In this document: in pieces, positions 11,750-22,530 of the stretch
Position numbering within the stretch: the stretch's first letter is position 1
How the letters are laid out: every line of letters starts with the position of its first letter
NCBI GenBank assembly: GCA_019722365.1
Contig: JADFUC010001862.1
Span: 124,001-188,000, forward strand
DNA from: Lithospermum erythrorhizon
Lineage: Eukaryota; Streptophyta; Magnoliopsida; Boraginales; Boraginaceae
Direction: 5' to 3'
DNA length: 64,000 nucleotides
Position numbers and translations under genes: made by a program
The notes under the pieces: model-generated
Database searches by the model: none
What the model was told of the DNA's origin: nothing
Seen by the model: only the letters and a program-made list of their open reading frames with translations

Positions 11750-14420
11750 TGTCGAAATTTTATTAGCGGTAGATCGTAATACAACTGCTACAAAAAAAAA
11801 AAAAAAAAAATTTATTTTTTTTTTCTGCCATGGACCCGGCATGTGATAATTTTTTTCTATGATTTATATTATTTCGTAAAATTTTTAGCCAAATTTCATT
11901 TATAATTTAGTAGTGCTCTGCCATAGAAGAATTTTTTATCTTTGAATCGGGTTCGTGGAGATTTAAGCATTTATGTCGAGAATTAACCGAAACCGAACGG
12001 GACTCGATTTTTTTATATAAATATCTTGCTAGCTTATCCTCCACATCATCAAACCAAGTCATCATCTTCATCTTGTTCCATTTTTGGCCGAAATATTCAA
12101 TTCCCTCCCCCTTAAAAATTTCATTTTCCATTTCTTCGATTGCCGCCAAACTCAAGATCTATTGGTAATATCGTTTTCCCATCATTCTCTTCGAAGCTAA
12201 GCGTAAGAAATTTCAAGTCTTTCGAGATATTTCTTGGGTTTTACATAGTTGACTTTTAGTTGACTTTTTCATAATTGAATTTTATGATAAATCTTTTGGG
12301 CTGGTTATGGCTCATGACGATTCGGTTTATTTAATTCGCGGATTTGTAGATCAAGCTTGAGGACGCATGGTCGAAAGGACTTTAGGTTTTCGGTTGACTT
12401 TATATGGATATTTTTATAAGACTTTAAATGCGAGGGAGGTTATATCGGGACCTTTATTATAGTTGTTATGATGTTAAATTACGATTTAAAATTGATTAAA
12501 GGGCGCATGCTGAAAAAGCGTAACCCAAGTTGAATTATAATTGATATTTTATATAGATCAGCACTATGGACTCGATGATTAGTTGTAATAACTTATAAGT
12601 CGATTTGTACCCAGAAAGTGATAAGATGGAATTTAGCGGCAATCTATCAAGTCAGGTCCGGGATTATAATTCGATAGCTTTTATCCACATGCTAGGACCT
12701 AGAGAGATAGTTCCCTCAAGAGTTGGTTACGTATCTTCTAGAACGCCCAGATATGTGAGTAGGTCTTGATTATACTTTCTCAAGCGTTTTAGGCATTAAT
12801 TGTGGAAAGCGGGCGCTACTTTGATTGTCTTTTCTAAGGTTTTACAGAAGGGCAGAAAGTAGTACTTATCTCACCGTGTTACTTACGACTTACCTTGATT
12901 TCAGGATATAAGCATGTTATCGCGCGTGATTATGTGGAGAATGATGCATATGTCATTGTGTTATGATTATGAGAATGATATACTTGTAATTGTTGTAAGT
13001 ATGTGATCGTGTTTCGTGGCGCTCAAGACGGCTTTGTAAGTAACAAATTAACTCCCCAACTTATATTCTCGAATTCTAGTCTTGACTACACTATTATATT
13101 ATGTGGCCTCATTTTACACTTTTGGATATGTTTATATTCTGTTTATTGTATCAGGATTGATTTACGATACTGGGATGTTTTAGCTTGCCACAGAATAACG
13201 TCATTGGGGGCAGTAGCTGCTGGGTTATGCACGAAGCTCGAGGCGACTCAGGCATCGTGCACTCCTTACAGTCGGGATTACAAAGGATTAGCGACTCTCC
13301 TTCCTCGTTAGTGATACGTGACGCCATCGTCTCATAAGCACTGCAGATACATGTTTGGCCTTATACTCGGCATAAAGAGCGGTAATGACTGCTGACGCTT
13401 TGTCACAGACACGACGTGGGCCCTATACTCGGTATAACAAGGCGGTTCGGGCCTTATACTTCGTATAAGAGCGGTATGAAGCCTTTTGATCACTTTGCCG
13501 CAGTATTGTCGATGGCCCTATACTACTTTCAAGATAATAAGGCGTACAAGTTTTATACTTTGTGTATAAGCGCGCGCTTTATACTTGTGTATGTTGCTGC
13601 TTGCCTTACCGCGGTATAAGGCCAAAGTATTATTGATTAGTCCATTCCTCAAGCAGACGGACTGAGTATATGCGCGATTGGGGAGTATGGTATAACGTGC
13701 GGGATATGCAGAGGAGGCTCGATGACTAGAGTTTTAGTCGCTATTGAAGTCTATTGATTTCTTTTCTCGAAATCAAGGCGGCTTCACGAACCTTCTATTA
13801 TATCTTCACGTATTATGTCCGAGATTTCATTTAATTACGTTGTATGACCTTTAGTAGTGCCGATATATGTATTTTATTCATATTTGACTATTATATTGAT
13901 CGATTTCTTTCCGACGGGTAAAGCTTCACCTCGTGTTAAGCTTCACTTCAAGCTCGCGGCCATACCTTTTTCGCATTGGCGGCATTTATTTGTGCCAGTC
14001 ATTGTATTACTGAAAGCAAGAGGCTGCTTTGAGAGTTTTGTTCGGTGGCTAGTGGAGCATCAGGCGAGATCTCGCGCTCAATTTCGGCTGGCCATTAACC
14101 GCTTTTTGATTGCCAGATTTTTCCTTTTAAAACTTTAGCCTGCTTGGCTATTTTGTATTCGTGATGCGACGACACTGCTGTAGCCTCACGCAAGATTATT
14201 TTATTTTGGGTTATGCCAGGTATATATTTACAGCCGGGTCGCTCGATATCACCGACGGATTATAAATTTTAAAACCGCTTTGATTTGGGAAACTTAATCG
14301 TGATCACATTTTGGATTTAAACGAATTGTATTTTTTTAAACCGAAGCCGCCCATCGGCCTGGGTGACTCGCGTTCGGATTTTAATGACTCTCACCGTATG
14401 TCGACCCGGGCGTCGTTACA
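11750..14420 (+). repeat. 3' long terminal repeat of the gypsy element
   Basis: Direct copy of 5790-8422. It begins at a TG (tgtcgaaatttt) and ends ...cgtcgttaca, so TG...CA ends are visible in this copy. The cttatact/tataag-rich patch at about 13360-13620 corresponds to 7320-7620 in the first copy. Confidence 0.75.
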
Positions 14421-15000
14421 AGTCGGCCCTCTTAACGATGCAAGATGTCGCTGGAGGTAGCATTTGTTCTTGCTCCGAATAGCCACGCACTGCTATCTTC
14501 GACCGCCCAACCTAGACCCTCAAAGATAATTTAGGAAACGGATGGTTATGTCTCCCATACTTCACTGACCCACCAATCGACTTCCACCATTGGGCGCATC
14601 TTTCCGATTAATCGAAATTCACACCCGCTTTCTCGTGTCGACGCCTCCCGTGAATTTTTTCTATTAGTTCTCAGACTCTAGTCCTTGACTACAAAACTGT
14701 GCTAACCGACAGCCCTTTGCTTCGTCTGCTTTCGTAACTTCTGACCGCCAACGTAATGTTTTACGCCGCTACCACACTTAACATGTTCCAAAAAGTTCTT
14801 CTTCAAGCCCCGAACCCACCTTCGATTACTAAATTCCTCACTTATGTCGGGAAATTGATCTTCCCGATTTTCTGTAACTAAATTCATCCACCGAGCATAA
14901 AGACGACGGAACGATTGACCGTAATCGTCCATCGAAGCCATCTACAAGAAAAATCGAAACTATCGAGATCGATCAAATCGTAGTTACAGCTTGTTATCCA
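14421..15000 (-). pseudogene. Second half of the interrupted MULE, transposase fragment
   Basis: The minus strand carries a 79-codon open stretch (14941-14702) with the segment FRRLYARWMNLV, a polar spacer, then RRWVRGLKKNF. The spacing recalls MULE transposases (F..RW..LV...Y......W...YKE.F...W). By position and strand it would be N-terminal to the SWIM fragment at 5.2 kb, consistent with a single element split by the gypsy insertion. A gag-like reading (EYxxxFRRLYA) is the alternative and cannot be excluded. Confidence 0.35.
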
Positions 15001-15299
15001 TTACGTGAAGAGGATGTAGGCGGTAAGTAAATTATTTTGATAAGATGATAAGGATTAAGCAATGTAAATTATTTTTGATAGTATTTGAAGTTTCACTGCT
15101 ATTTATAAAGTTACTTCTACCAACGGAAAGTAGTAATTTATGCCAGAGCGCAGTAACTATTTTTCATGCCGCACAAAGCTTCTACCTAGTCTGTGGAAAA
15201 TTGCACACTGACCGCTACTGTGGAATTCGTTGGATGCATCATAAAGTACCAACAAAGCTTATATGAAATTGTTTCGTTAACATTTACAATGAATCAGGT

Positions 15300-15735
15300 C
15301 ATTTATCGTCAATATTTTCAATCAATATTATGAATTATTAAATATATTCAATCAAGTTAAATTATGGTTAAATTATGTAAAAAAATGGTAACATTATGAA
15401 ATTATGACATATGAAATATGGTAAGTTATAGTAAATTTTAATATGTTAACAAACGGTCGAACTTTAAAATATGGTAAATTATGGACTATGGACAAATATA
15501 GTAAAATTATAAAATATGGTTAATTACGAAATAAGGTAATTTATCGTAAATTTTAGAATATGGTTTAATTATGATAAAGTTTTGAGCAAAAATTTATATA
15601 TGAAATATGATCAATTACGGTAAAGTTTAGACTATCATGTAAATATGGTAAAATTATGAAATATGGTAAACTATTAAATATGGTAATCAGGCAATAAATT
15701 ATTAAATATGGTACACTATCGTAAACAACGGAATT
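15300..15735. repeat. AT-rich imperfect tandem array, aatatggtaaattatg-type
   Basis: About 20 loosely spaced occurrences of atatggtaa, taaattatg or aaattatgaaat within 430 bp, with an irregular period of roughly 20-30 bp. No coding potential. It may be a subterminal or internal non-coding part of the surrounding mobile element. Confidence 0.65.
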
Positions 15736-18070
15736 GCAGTTAATAAAATTCTGCAAAATGCATGTAATCAGAATAAAAGATATTAAAGATGACCGATCAG
15801 ACAACTACCAATCGGAATGTTCGAAACAAGTACATCGGGTCGACTACAAAGAGGTCAAGCAAAATGGGAAGACTACTCAACAAACTGCCCATCCTTTGGA
15901 CGAAAAAGAGCACTATACCCGTCGAGCAACTCGTCCATCGCATCGACACGCATTTTAGGAAAGCACATACCCTGCTCAAAGAACCCGGTCCATCGCTTGA
16001 CACGCACGAGGAAGCACATACCTCGTACAATAACCTTACTAACGTCACCGCGAGAAAGACATCGCCAAAGATAGGCTCAGCAAAACTACGACCGTATACT
16101 AACGAGACCATGCCCGGGGCCCCAAAATCCTAAGTTCGATAGGCTTCAAAGGTCATTTAAATAAAGCCGCGCGAAGATCCGAATCGGGCAGTAACGCCGC
16201 CCCTTTGTTGGTTCAAACAAGTGGATGGGGAAAGAACAAACGCTTGGTCACCGCCCATTAACGGTAAATACGGGTGGATCTTTAATACCGCGACCGATCG
16301 ACTATGTCCCGGAATAACATTCCGTACACCAAACTCGCTCGTGAGCTTACTGAGCGGCATCCGTAAACGAATTCTTCCATATGCCTGGGAAATGACACTA
16401 CTTCCGCACGACGTGCACGCCATTCGGGAATCCCCATTATTGGTCGCCCCGCATGACGCCGCAGATACGACGCGGTGCCATACTGATGTGGTCGTTATTT
16501 TAGACGAGGAAATGAGAGCGCTGCTATCAAGAGCATCAAAGAATTTGCACTTCGCACGTAGGACCCTAATAGTAAGGCCTGCTTACATTTTGGTATTTAA
16601 GGGGAACGACATTTGGTTTGTCGATAAACTGGGACGAATACTCCAAAGATAATACTTAGACTCGGAGCATGTCATGTGAGTCGGGCGACATGTTAGCGCC
16701 GGTATCTCTCAAGTTGCATCTTTTACCACCACTCAGAAAGTGCGCCAAGGAGCGAATCAAGGCAACTGCTGGGGCGCATAACTCTACTGAGGTACTAAGT
16801 CATGTATTTATTAAAGTCAATTATTCATGTTTATATTTGAAGAAAACTAATCTCATTATTGTTTTTGTATCATGTTGTTGATCTATGAGGCCTTTCCTGT
16901 TCACCGACCTCGGGCGTACCATCGCTGTCGCGCAGCTAAACTAAGTGGTCGCTCAATGGATCGACAACACCACTCAAACATCGACCCTGGGCCACCGATT
17001 TCATATAGAAAGAATCGATCGATGACAAATTTAACATGTACGGGAAATATTATATATTTAACTTTTGTATAACATTGTATGGAAAATGGCTTAAATCGTT
17101 CTATTTATCATAACAGACGTTGTGACACCCTGCATGGGCCCATCTCCTCCATCCCCACCATGTCATATTATCAAGCCGCATACGCTTTCGAATGTCAATG
17201 AAGCCGAGCATGCCGAGAGAGTTGCATCACGCTCGGGAGGCAATAACCGATCCCGCCCGCCCATCGAGCTAGAGAAGTGGACCCAACTCAGAGGCCGCGC
17301 GAATATTCAAGCAGTGTACGGAGATTCAGATTACACTGACTAGTACGCAATTTCACCCATGCTCAACCCTACACGACGGGTCCCCTACATATAGCTACGC
17401 AGACTCGTGACGACTACACGAGTCAGGTATTTGCCTCGACTCATATTGTGAGCGCATAACCCACTCGCTAGATACGCCTCGGCCCACGATAATGGTATGT
17501 TCTCACAGCCAGGTATTTATGTCATAAAGTGTATTTTCATCACCTTATATTATATTGTTTATTATCATACTAACATATTATTTTCTTCATTTCATTACAA
17601 TGTCGGGTACCTACGCGCAAACACTTCTATTATGCAACGCTATTACTGAGACACATCCCCGATCCGCATACGCAGTCAAAGCGAGACATCAGAACGACTG
17701 CCGACAGCAGGGTCAGCCTCTCACATCCTGTCCGATGAATCAAATAAGTGGGGACACCACAAGACCAAAGATCACCAGAGCAGCTTATATCTCAAAGATG
17801 GGCCGGCATAAATTATCCGAAAGTTACAACGCCACCCAAGATCAAGACCAAAACAACCAGATAACTTAATGATTAGCTTCAATTGTGTATTTTTGATAAG
17901 GAGCAAATGATGTTTTTCATGTTACAAGACGCTATTTATTTTTTCCTATCCGATAATTATAGTAAATGCTTACTATTTTGTTACATTATGCAAATCACAA
18001 TGCTACTACTAAGTTAACACGTAACTGGTGACACGATTCACGGCACGATTTGCATACGACCACTATTAAG
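15736..18070. other. GC-richer transposon-derived stretch, unassigned frames
   Basis: Moderate-GC sequence between two AT-rich arrays. Open frames on the plus strand occur at 15789-16130 and 16221-16652 (143 codons from a GTG, no early ATG), with shorter ones at 17122-17343 and 17581-17869. I recognise no domain in any of them. Composition and position inside the 3.8-18.4 kb block suggest remains of the outer transposon or another element, not a host gene. Confidence 0.3.
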
Positions 18071-18079
18071 TAAATTTAA

Positions 18080-18320
18080 CGAATTACTCTCATGTTTGTA
18101 ATTAATTACATAAAAACAGTTAAATAACGAATCTAATCTAATTACATAAATTAAATAATGAACGAATGAATTACATAAATTAAATAATGAACGAATGAAT
18201 TAAACAATAAATTAAATAATTAAATAATGAACGAATGCATTAAACAATGAATTAAATAATTAATTACATGAAAATGATTAGATAATAAGTAATGAACGAA
18301 TTATTCTCATGTTTGTAAGA
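18080..18320. repeat. AT-rich minisatellite related to the 3.8-4.06 kb array
   Basis: Units contain aattacataaattaaataatgaacgaatga in several variants. The stretch tttgtaattaattacataaaaa matches the left array in the same orientation. The word gaacgaattattctcatgtttgtaa also appears twice, at about 18080 and 18295, as a direct repeat flanking the array. Confidence 0.75.
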
Positions 18321-18417
18321 AAATGAACGTTTTCACTTTGTAAAATATTATGAAATTATTATCAAGAAACTAGCAAATTCAGACGCGTTGTTGTCAAACG
18401 TCGATCGCCCGCAACGC

Positions 18418-18517
18418 CGTTTCATAACAAGTTTAATTCACGCCATGCTGTTTTTACCAGTTTAATTCGGTGCCATGCTTGTTTTGGTAACAAGTCAATT
18501 CGCTTGTTATGAAACTA
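18418..18517. repeat. Short inverted repeat with internal duplication
   Basis: tttcataacaag near 18420 is inverted as cttgttatgaaa near 18503, giving a hairpin-capable 12-bp stem. Inside are two copies of a tttaattc..gccatgct unit. Nothing coding; it could be a small foldback element or a decayed MITE. Confidence 0.55.
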
Positions 18518-18929
18518 ACAAGTATACCCCGCTTACTAAATCAACCTCCGACAAAATTCTATTTCTTAACAAACATAATCCTTGTTCGTAAAATAGTAAT
18601 TTCACATCGCCTATTTTATCAAGCTGTGCGTGTATAACAAAGCCAGGTCGATGGTTGTGTAGGTTCCCCGATTCCTCATGTAAAACCGTCATCCGAACGG
18701 CCCCATGTGTCAACTTTGAGCAATACAAGGAAGCGAAAGTGTAAATCGTAGACGCTTCAAATTTGAATCACATTTTTCACTTGATCAACTTAATACAAGA
18801 ATGATCCTACGATGAAGCTCAGACTTGCACTAGAAGCGTGAGTTATCACCATTGTGGCACATGAACATGAAGCACCTTTTTAACTCTGACTGTAAACGCG
18901 GCTCAACGACCCACTGACATAGACCGACG

Positions 18930-19230
18930 TTGTTTCGGTTCGGAATCAACTCGAATCGCATTCTCGAATTTATAATCAAAGAATCGTTCATTTTTTCAGT
19001 TAAATATTATTCTTTCTTATAATAAGCATAAAGCCGATTTCAAGACGTTTCGAGTATCCGGTTTCTATTCAGTCCAAAATCGAATTACATCAAATTTCTT
19101 TCCTATTTGTGAGTCGAATTCCGCATCTAAGTTCGGTTCGAACTCACTTGAGCCGGCTTCGCGTCAAGCTGCCTCGGTTTAGATGGGTCGGCCCGGGTAT
19201 AACCAAACCCGGATCGATTCGTTCGAGCAA
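18930..19230. repeat. ttcga/tcgaat-rich low-complexity repeat
   Basis: Dense in gttcgg, actcgaat, ttcgag and tcgaatt words on both strands, the composition of a common class of plant non-autonomous elements. A similar patch occurs at 35.75-36.02 kb. No termini could be fixed. Confidence 0.4.
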
Positions 19231-19680
19231 CAACTCTTTACCGAGGTCACGGCTTTTCATCAACTAAGTTGTACCTGTGAGGTCATGGTATTTCCCATGT
19301 TTTGTTGACATGTAGTCATGTACTCTGTACTATGTATTTTTTTATAATAATTAATTCATATCATTATGTAAAGTAAACTTCTTCATAATTTTCATGATTA
19401 TTACATGAAACTAAATTACAAGAAATAGAGTTGATAGTACCAATAACATCTTTTAAATTCGAAAAACATTTGATACTAGTTGGCATCCAGACAATATGAC
19501 AATTTTTTCGATTTCCTTCTTGCAATGCATCAATCCATCCATCGCTGCTCTTGAAAGCTCCTATACCATACTTCTGAAAAAAGTCCATCAACAATAATAT
19601 GAACCATGTGAAAATTAAGTTCTTTGATGAATAACAACGTTGTCAAAATTGCTTCCTTATACTATGTATTAGCATTTTCT
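19231..19680. other. Intergenic, nothing recognised
   Basis: AT-rich. The longest frame is a 76-codon minus-strand stretch at 19364-19594 with no family resemblance. I see no feature to support here. Confidence 0.4.
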
Positions 19681-19875
19681 TAGAGCATGTACATCAACTT
19701 CCCTAAAATTTCCTTAAAATACACACTAAATCACTACTTTTTATTTTATTTTTAGGGGTTGATTTTTATGTATGTTTTTTTAGCAAATTCCCTATTATTC
19801 ACTCTACTATCAAGAAATACTGTAGCAGCATAAATTTAGGAGACAAAGAGAGTAAAGGTGAATGTACCTAAAACT
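19681..19875. mobile_element. MITE with gagcatgtacat terminus
   Basis: Starts tagagcatgtacatc...cctaaaatttcc, and the right end contains aatgtac. The same terminus, inverted (atgtacatgctctta), ends another element at about 52.49 kb, so the two are probably one hAT-like MITE family. No coding capacity. Confidence 0.45.
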
Positions 19876-20620
19876 TACAGAGAGTTGAAAACATATTTTT
19901 TTCATTTTTAATGATTTCAAATTTAGTTTAACTTCTCTTTTATGTGAGCCTAACATCCGAATCTAACTACATAAAAATTCTCCCAATCTCATATTTGGAG
20001 ATAGATTTGACAACAACCTATAAAAATGAAAGACGACATTGGTCGCCTCCCAGGTCCCCGGCCCGGGGATACCATGTACTGGGCGGACGTGCCTCACCTA
20101 CGTGAGACTGGGAGCTTTCCTTTTAACCACTTCAATACAAGATTTTGTTTCTTTATGAAATAACCTTACACTAAATGAAGAGCTCCCGAGGCGCCGGTAT
20201 TATAACACTTAGTTCTTTATCACAGCTATGTCTTGTGGGCAAAACTAAGATAAGTAGCTTTATAATGACCGGTCCCCACCAGAAAATTACCCCACACTTA
20301 AACCCCCAAGGATTTTTTTTGAGAAGACACAATTTTGCTCAGCCCTTAGATTCGATCCTTAGACTCCTCTCCTCGATGTCACTATCTGTGCCATTGATAT
20401 AATAATCCAATATGATTTTCAATAGTCAAAATTAAGAAATGTGTTGTATAAATATGCTTACACAACTTTGATTTGAATCAAAAAATTATAATAGTAATTG
20501 TAATGCAAAGAAGAATATTTATTATTTATGATAGTAAGGAAAATAAAACCCACCGAGGGAAAATTCTCAAGAAAAAGTTTATCAAATCAAGACATCATCA
20601 ACCTGTCCAAACCATGGATC
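19876..20620. other. Intergenic, fragments only
   Basis: Contains a short stretch at about 20465-20500 (aactttgatttgaatcaaa..aattataatagtaat) matching the interior of the MITE family seen at 38.9 and 47.5 kb. Otherwise no recognisable feature; the small frames at 20175-20402 and 20528-20713 look fortuitous. Confidence 0.35.
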
Positions 20621-22530
20621 CTGTCATTAATAATGATTCATGGTGACGCTCGAATACCGCTTTCCTTGAGCTTCGATTTGGTCTCTCGATGTATGTTGAC
20701 TCGTTTGGTTTGATTTGACTCGACAGGAAGCTCGAGCTTGATTTGGATTTTGAGCTTTCATTTGAACTCGATTTGATTTGATTTGATTTGGATGTAAGCT
20801 CTGGCGCAAATAATAACATTCCCGTCTGGGACTCGAGATCACCGACTCAATATGGTCCGAGCCGGGAGCCTCAACAACAGATTCCCCGTGTCGGGCCGCA
20901 GGGACTCGATCTCGAGTCTCTGACTGACCTCCTGGCCTATGTCAAACTCACGATTCTACTCCGCAAATGCTCAGAAGGAATTTACTTTGAGTACTATCGC
21001 GGGACTCTCAGAATGATAATCTATGCCTTCAAATGTGGGACTTCTCGGATTCAAGGCCGCGGCTCGAGAGGCCGCTTGTTTTTATGGAACTCGGGGGCCC
21101 TAATATGACACTTGATTCATGATAACTCCCAGCCTCGGTAGCCTATAATGATAAAGACGCAGTTAAGTCAAACAAATGTTGCTGCTCAGACTACAAATCC
21201 TGCCTTAGCAAATGGCTGCCATGGGACTCGGTGGATACGACCCACGCGGACTTGTTGCATTTGGCCTCACTGGGACTCGATTTAAGCCGAAGCAACGCCA
21301 CTTCTAAATTTTACTAACGTCTTAGCAGCCTTTGTCAAGGTGAAATGACGATCAATACGGCGTGGAACGCCCCAACCCGGTTGATGATACCGATCAACTG
21401 CATAAGTGGCCCAGAATGCTTCCTCGCTAATCCGCCTATGCAGACCGAACGCCCGCCATTCTATATCCGGGATTTCACGAATCAAACTTAAAATTTATCA
21501 ATCGTTTCATCCAAGTTTTTGAATAATCAGTGGGCTAATAACAGTTAATCCTCAATATTCGCCGCTTCAGAACCCTTCTTCAGACTCATCAAATTTCGCT
21601 TCAAAACTCGGGCGATTATTACGCTTCGCGCAATAATCCCAATTTCAGCTACTGCTTGCCACCTTGAGGTTTTCCAACCACCACGCGGCGCCTCCTAAGG
21701 GCGCTCCAAAGATTTAACTGAAATTTCGTAAATTGCTCGTGTATTTTCTCAGTGGTTTTGTGGTGTTTTTGGAAGGTAGAATGTCAGGAAATTGTTGATG
21801 GAATTTTGCCAAAACGAGGGGGTATTTATAGGTTTCTAGGCATCAAATTCTTGGTAATCGATTGGCCGTTTGATTTAAAGCGGATCACCATCTTGACCGT
21901 TGAATTTCGAGGCAAAAGATCTAGACCGTCAATAATTTTAAAGTACTTTTCCAATTTAAATGTTTTTCTTTTATGTCCAAAGGAAGGTTCAAATTTTCTT
22001 TTCAGTCATAACATTTTCATATTGACCCCTGCATTTCTTTTGGAACCTTGATTTTACACCACACTCCACTCGCGGGAGGCCGATTTGGACCACGTGAGCT
22101 TCAGAGTCTCGATTTTGAACTTCACATAACTCAAGGGACTCTTTATTTTAAATCCCATGGTTTTAGATTTTCATTTTGTTCACGTACTTTCTAACGCTCC
22201 ATTTACTGGCTTAATCGAGCAAATTAGTGGGACTTTCGAGCCCTAATTTTGCACTGACATTTAACGCGAGGTTGTTTTCTCGTGAACCCTATTTCGAGTC
22301 CAATTCTGTGTGGTTAATTAACGTAGAAACCCTTATTTTGATTTCGACACCCCAGGCTTCCTCGATTTCTTTTGGAACCCTGTCATTCTAAGGCTGATTT
22401 AATTTCTGCGCTTAATCGGTAACCCTAATCGCCACGCATTAATTTGATTAATTCGCCTTAATCAATTTGATTAATTCGCTTTAATCAATTTGATTAATTC
22501 GCCTTAATCAATTTAATTATTTGTTTGATA
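20620..22530 (-). mobile_element. Probable LTR retrotransposon remnant, possibly a lone LTR
   Basis: A moderate-GC island in AT-rich DNA. On the minus strand cctataaataccccc at about 21834-21820 looks like the TATA region of a plant LTR promoter, and downstream sequence has the disrupted low-coding look of LTR or untranslated leader. The plus-strand frame at 20788-21108 matches no family I know. No second copy is in the window, so an LTR identity is inferred only from composition and the TATA site. Confidence 0.3.
22442..22519. repeat. 23-bp tandem repeat, three units
   Basis: Three near-identical copies of atttgattaattcgccttaat plus ca (one has ctt for cct) at 22442-22464, 22465-22487 and 22488-22510, then a decayed fourth start. 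The low divergence suggests a fairly recent expansion compared with the surroundings. Confidence 0.9.

Larger units (their letters stand above)
5790..14420 (+). mobile_element. Ty3/gypsy LTR retrotransposon with about 2.6-kb LTRs, internally deleted
   Basis: Two collinear direct copies (5790-8422 and 11750-14420) share matching blocks throughout: an A-tract of about 20 followed by tttattttt, the gaatcgggttcgtggagatttaag block, tataagactt, the cttatact-rich block, and the aactttagcc and gattataaattttaaaa blocks near the end. Both end in gactctcac..., then cgggcg and CA. The internal part is only about 3.3 kb and holds reverse transcriptase and RNase H remnants on the plus strand. I see no integrase. 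The copies differ by very many small indels, so it is old or poorly assembled. It sits inside the MULE. Confidence 0.8.

Noticed and set aside
22442..22519. CRISPR-like array
   Set aside because: Units are contiguous with no spacers, and the genome is a plant.
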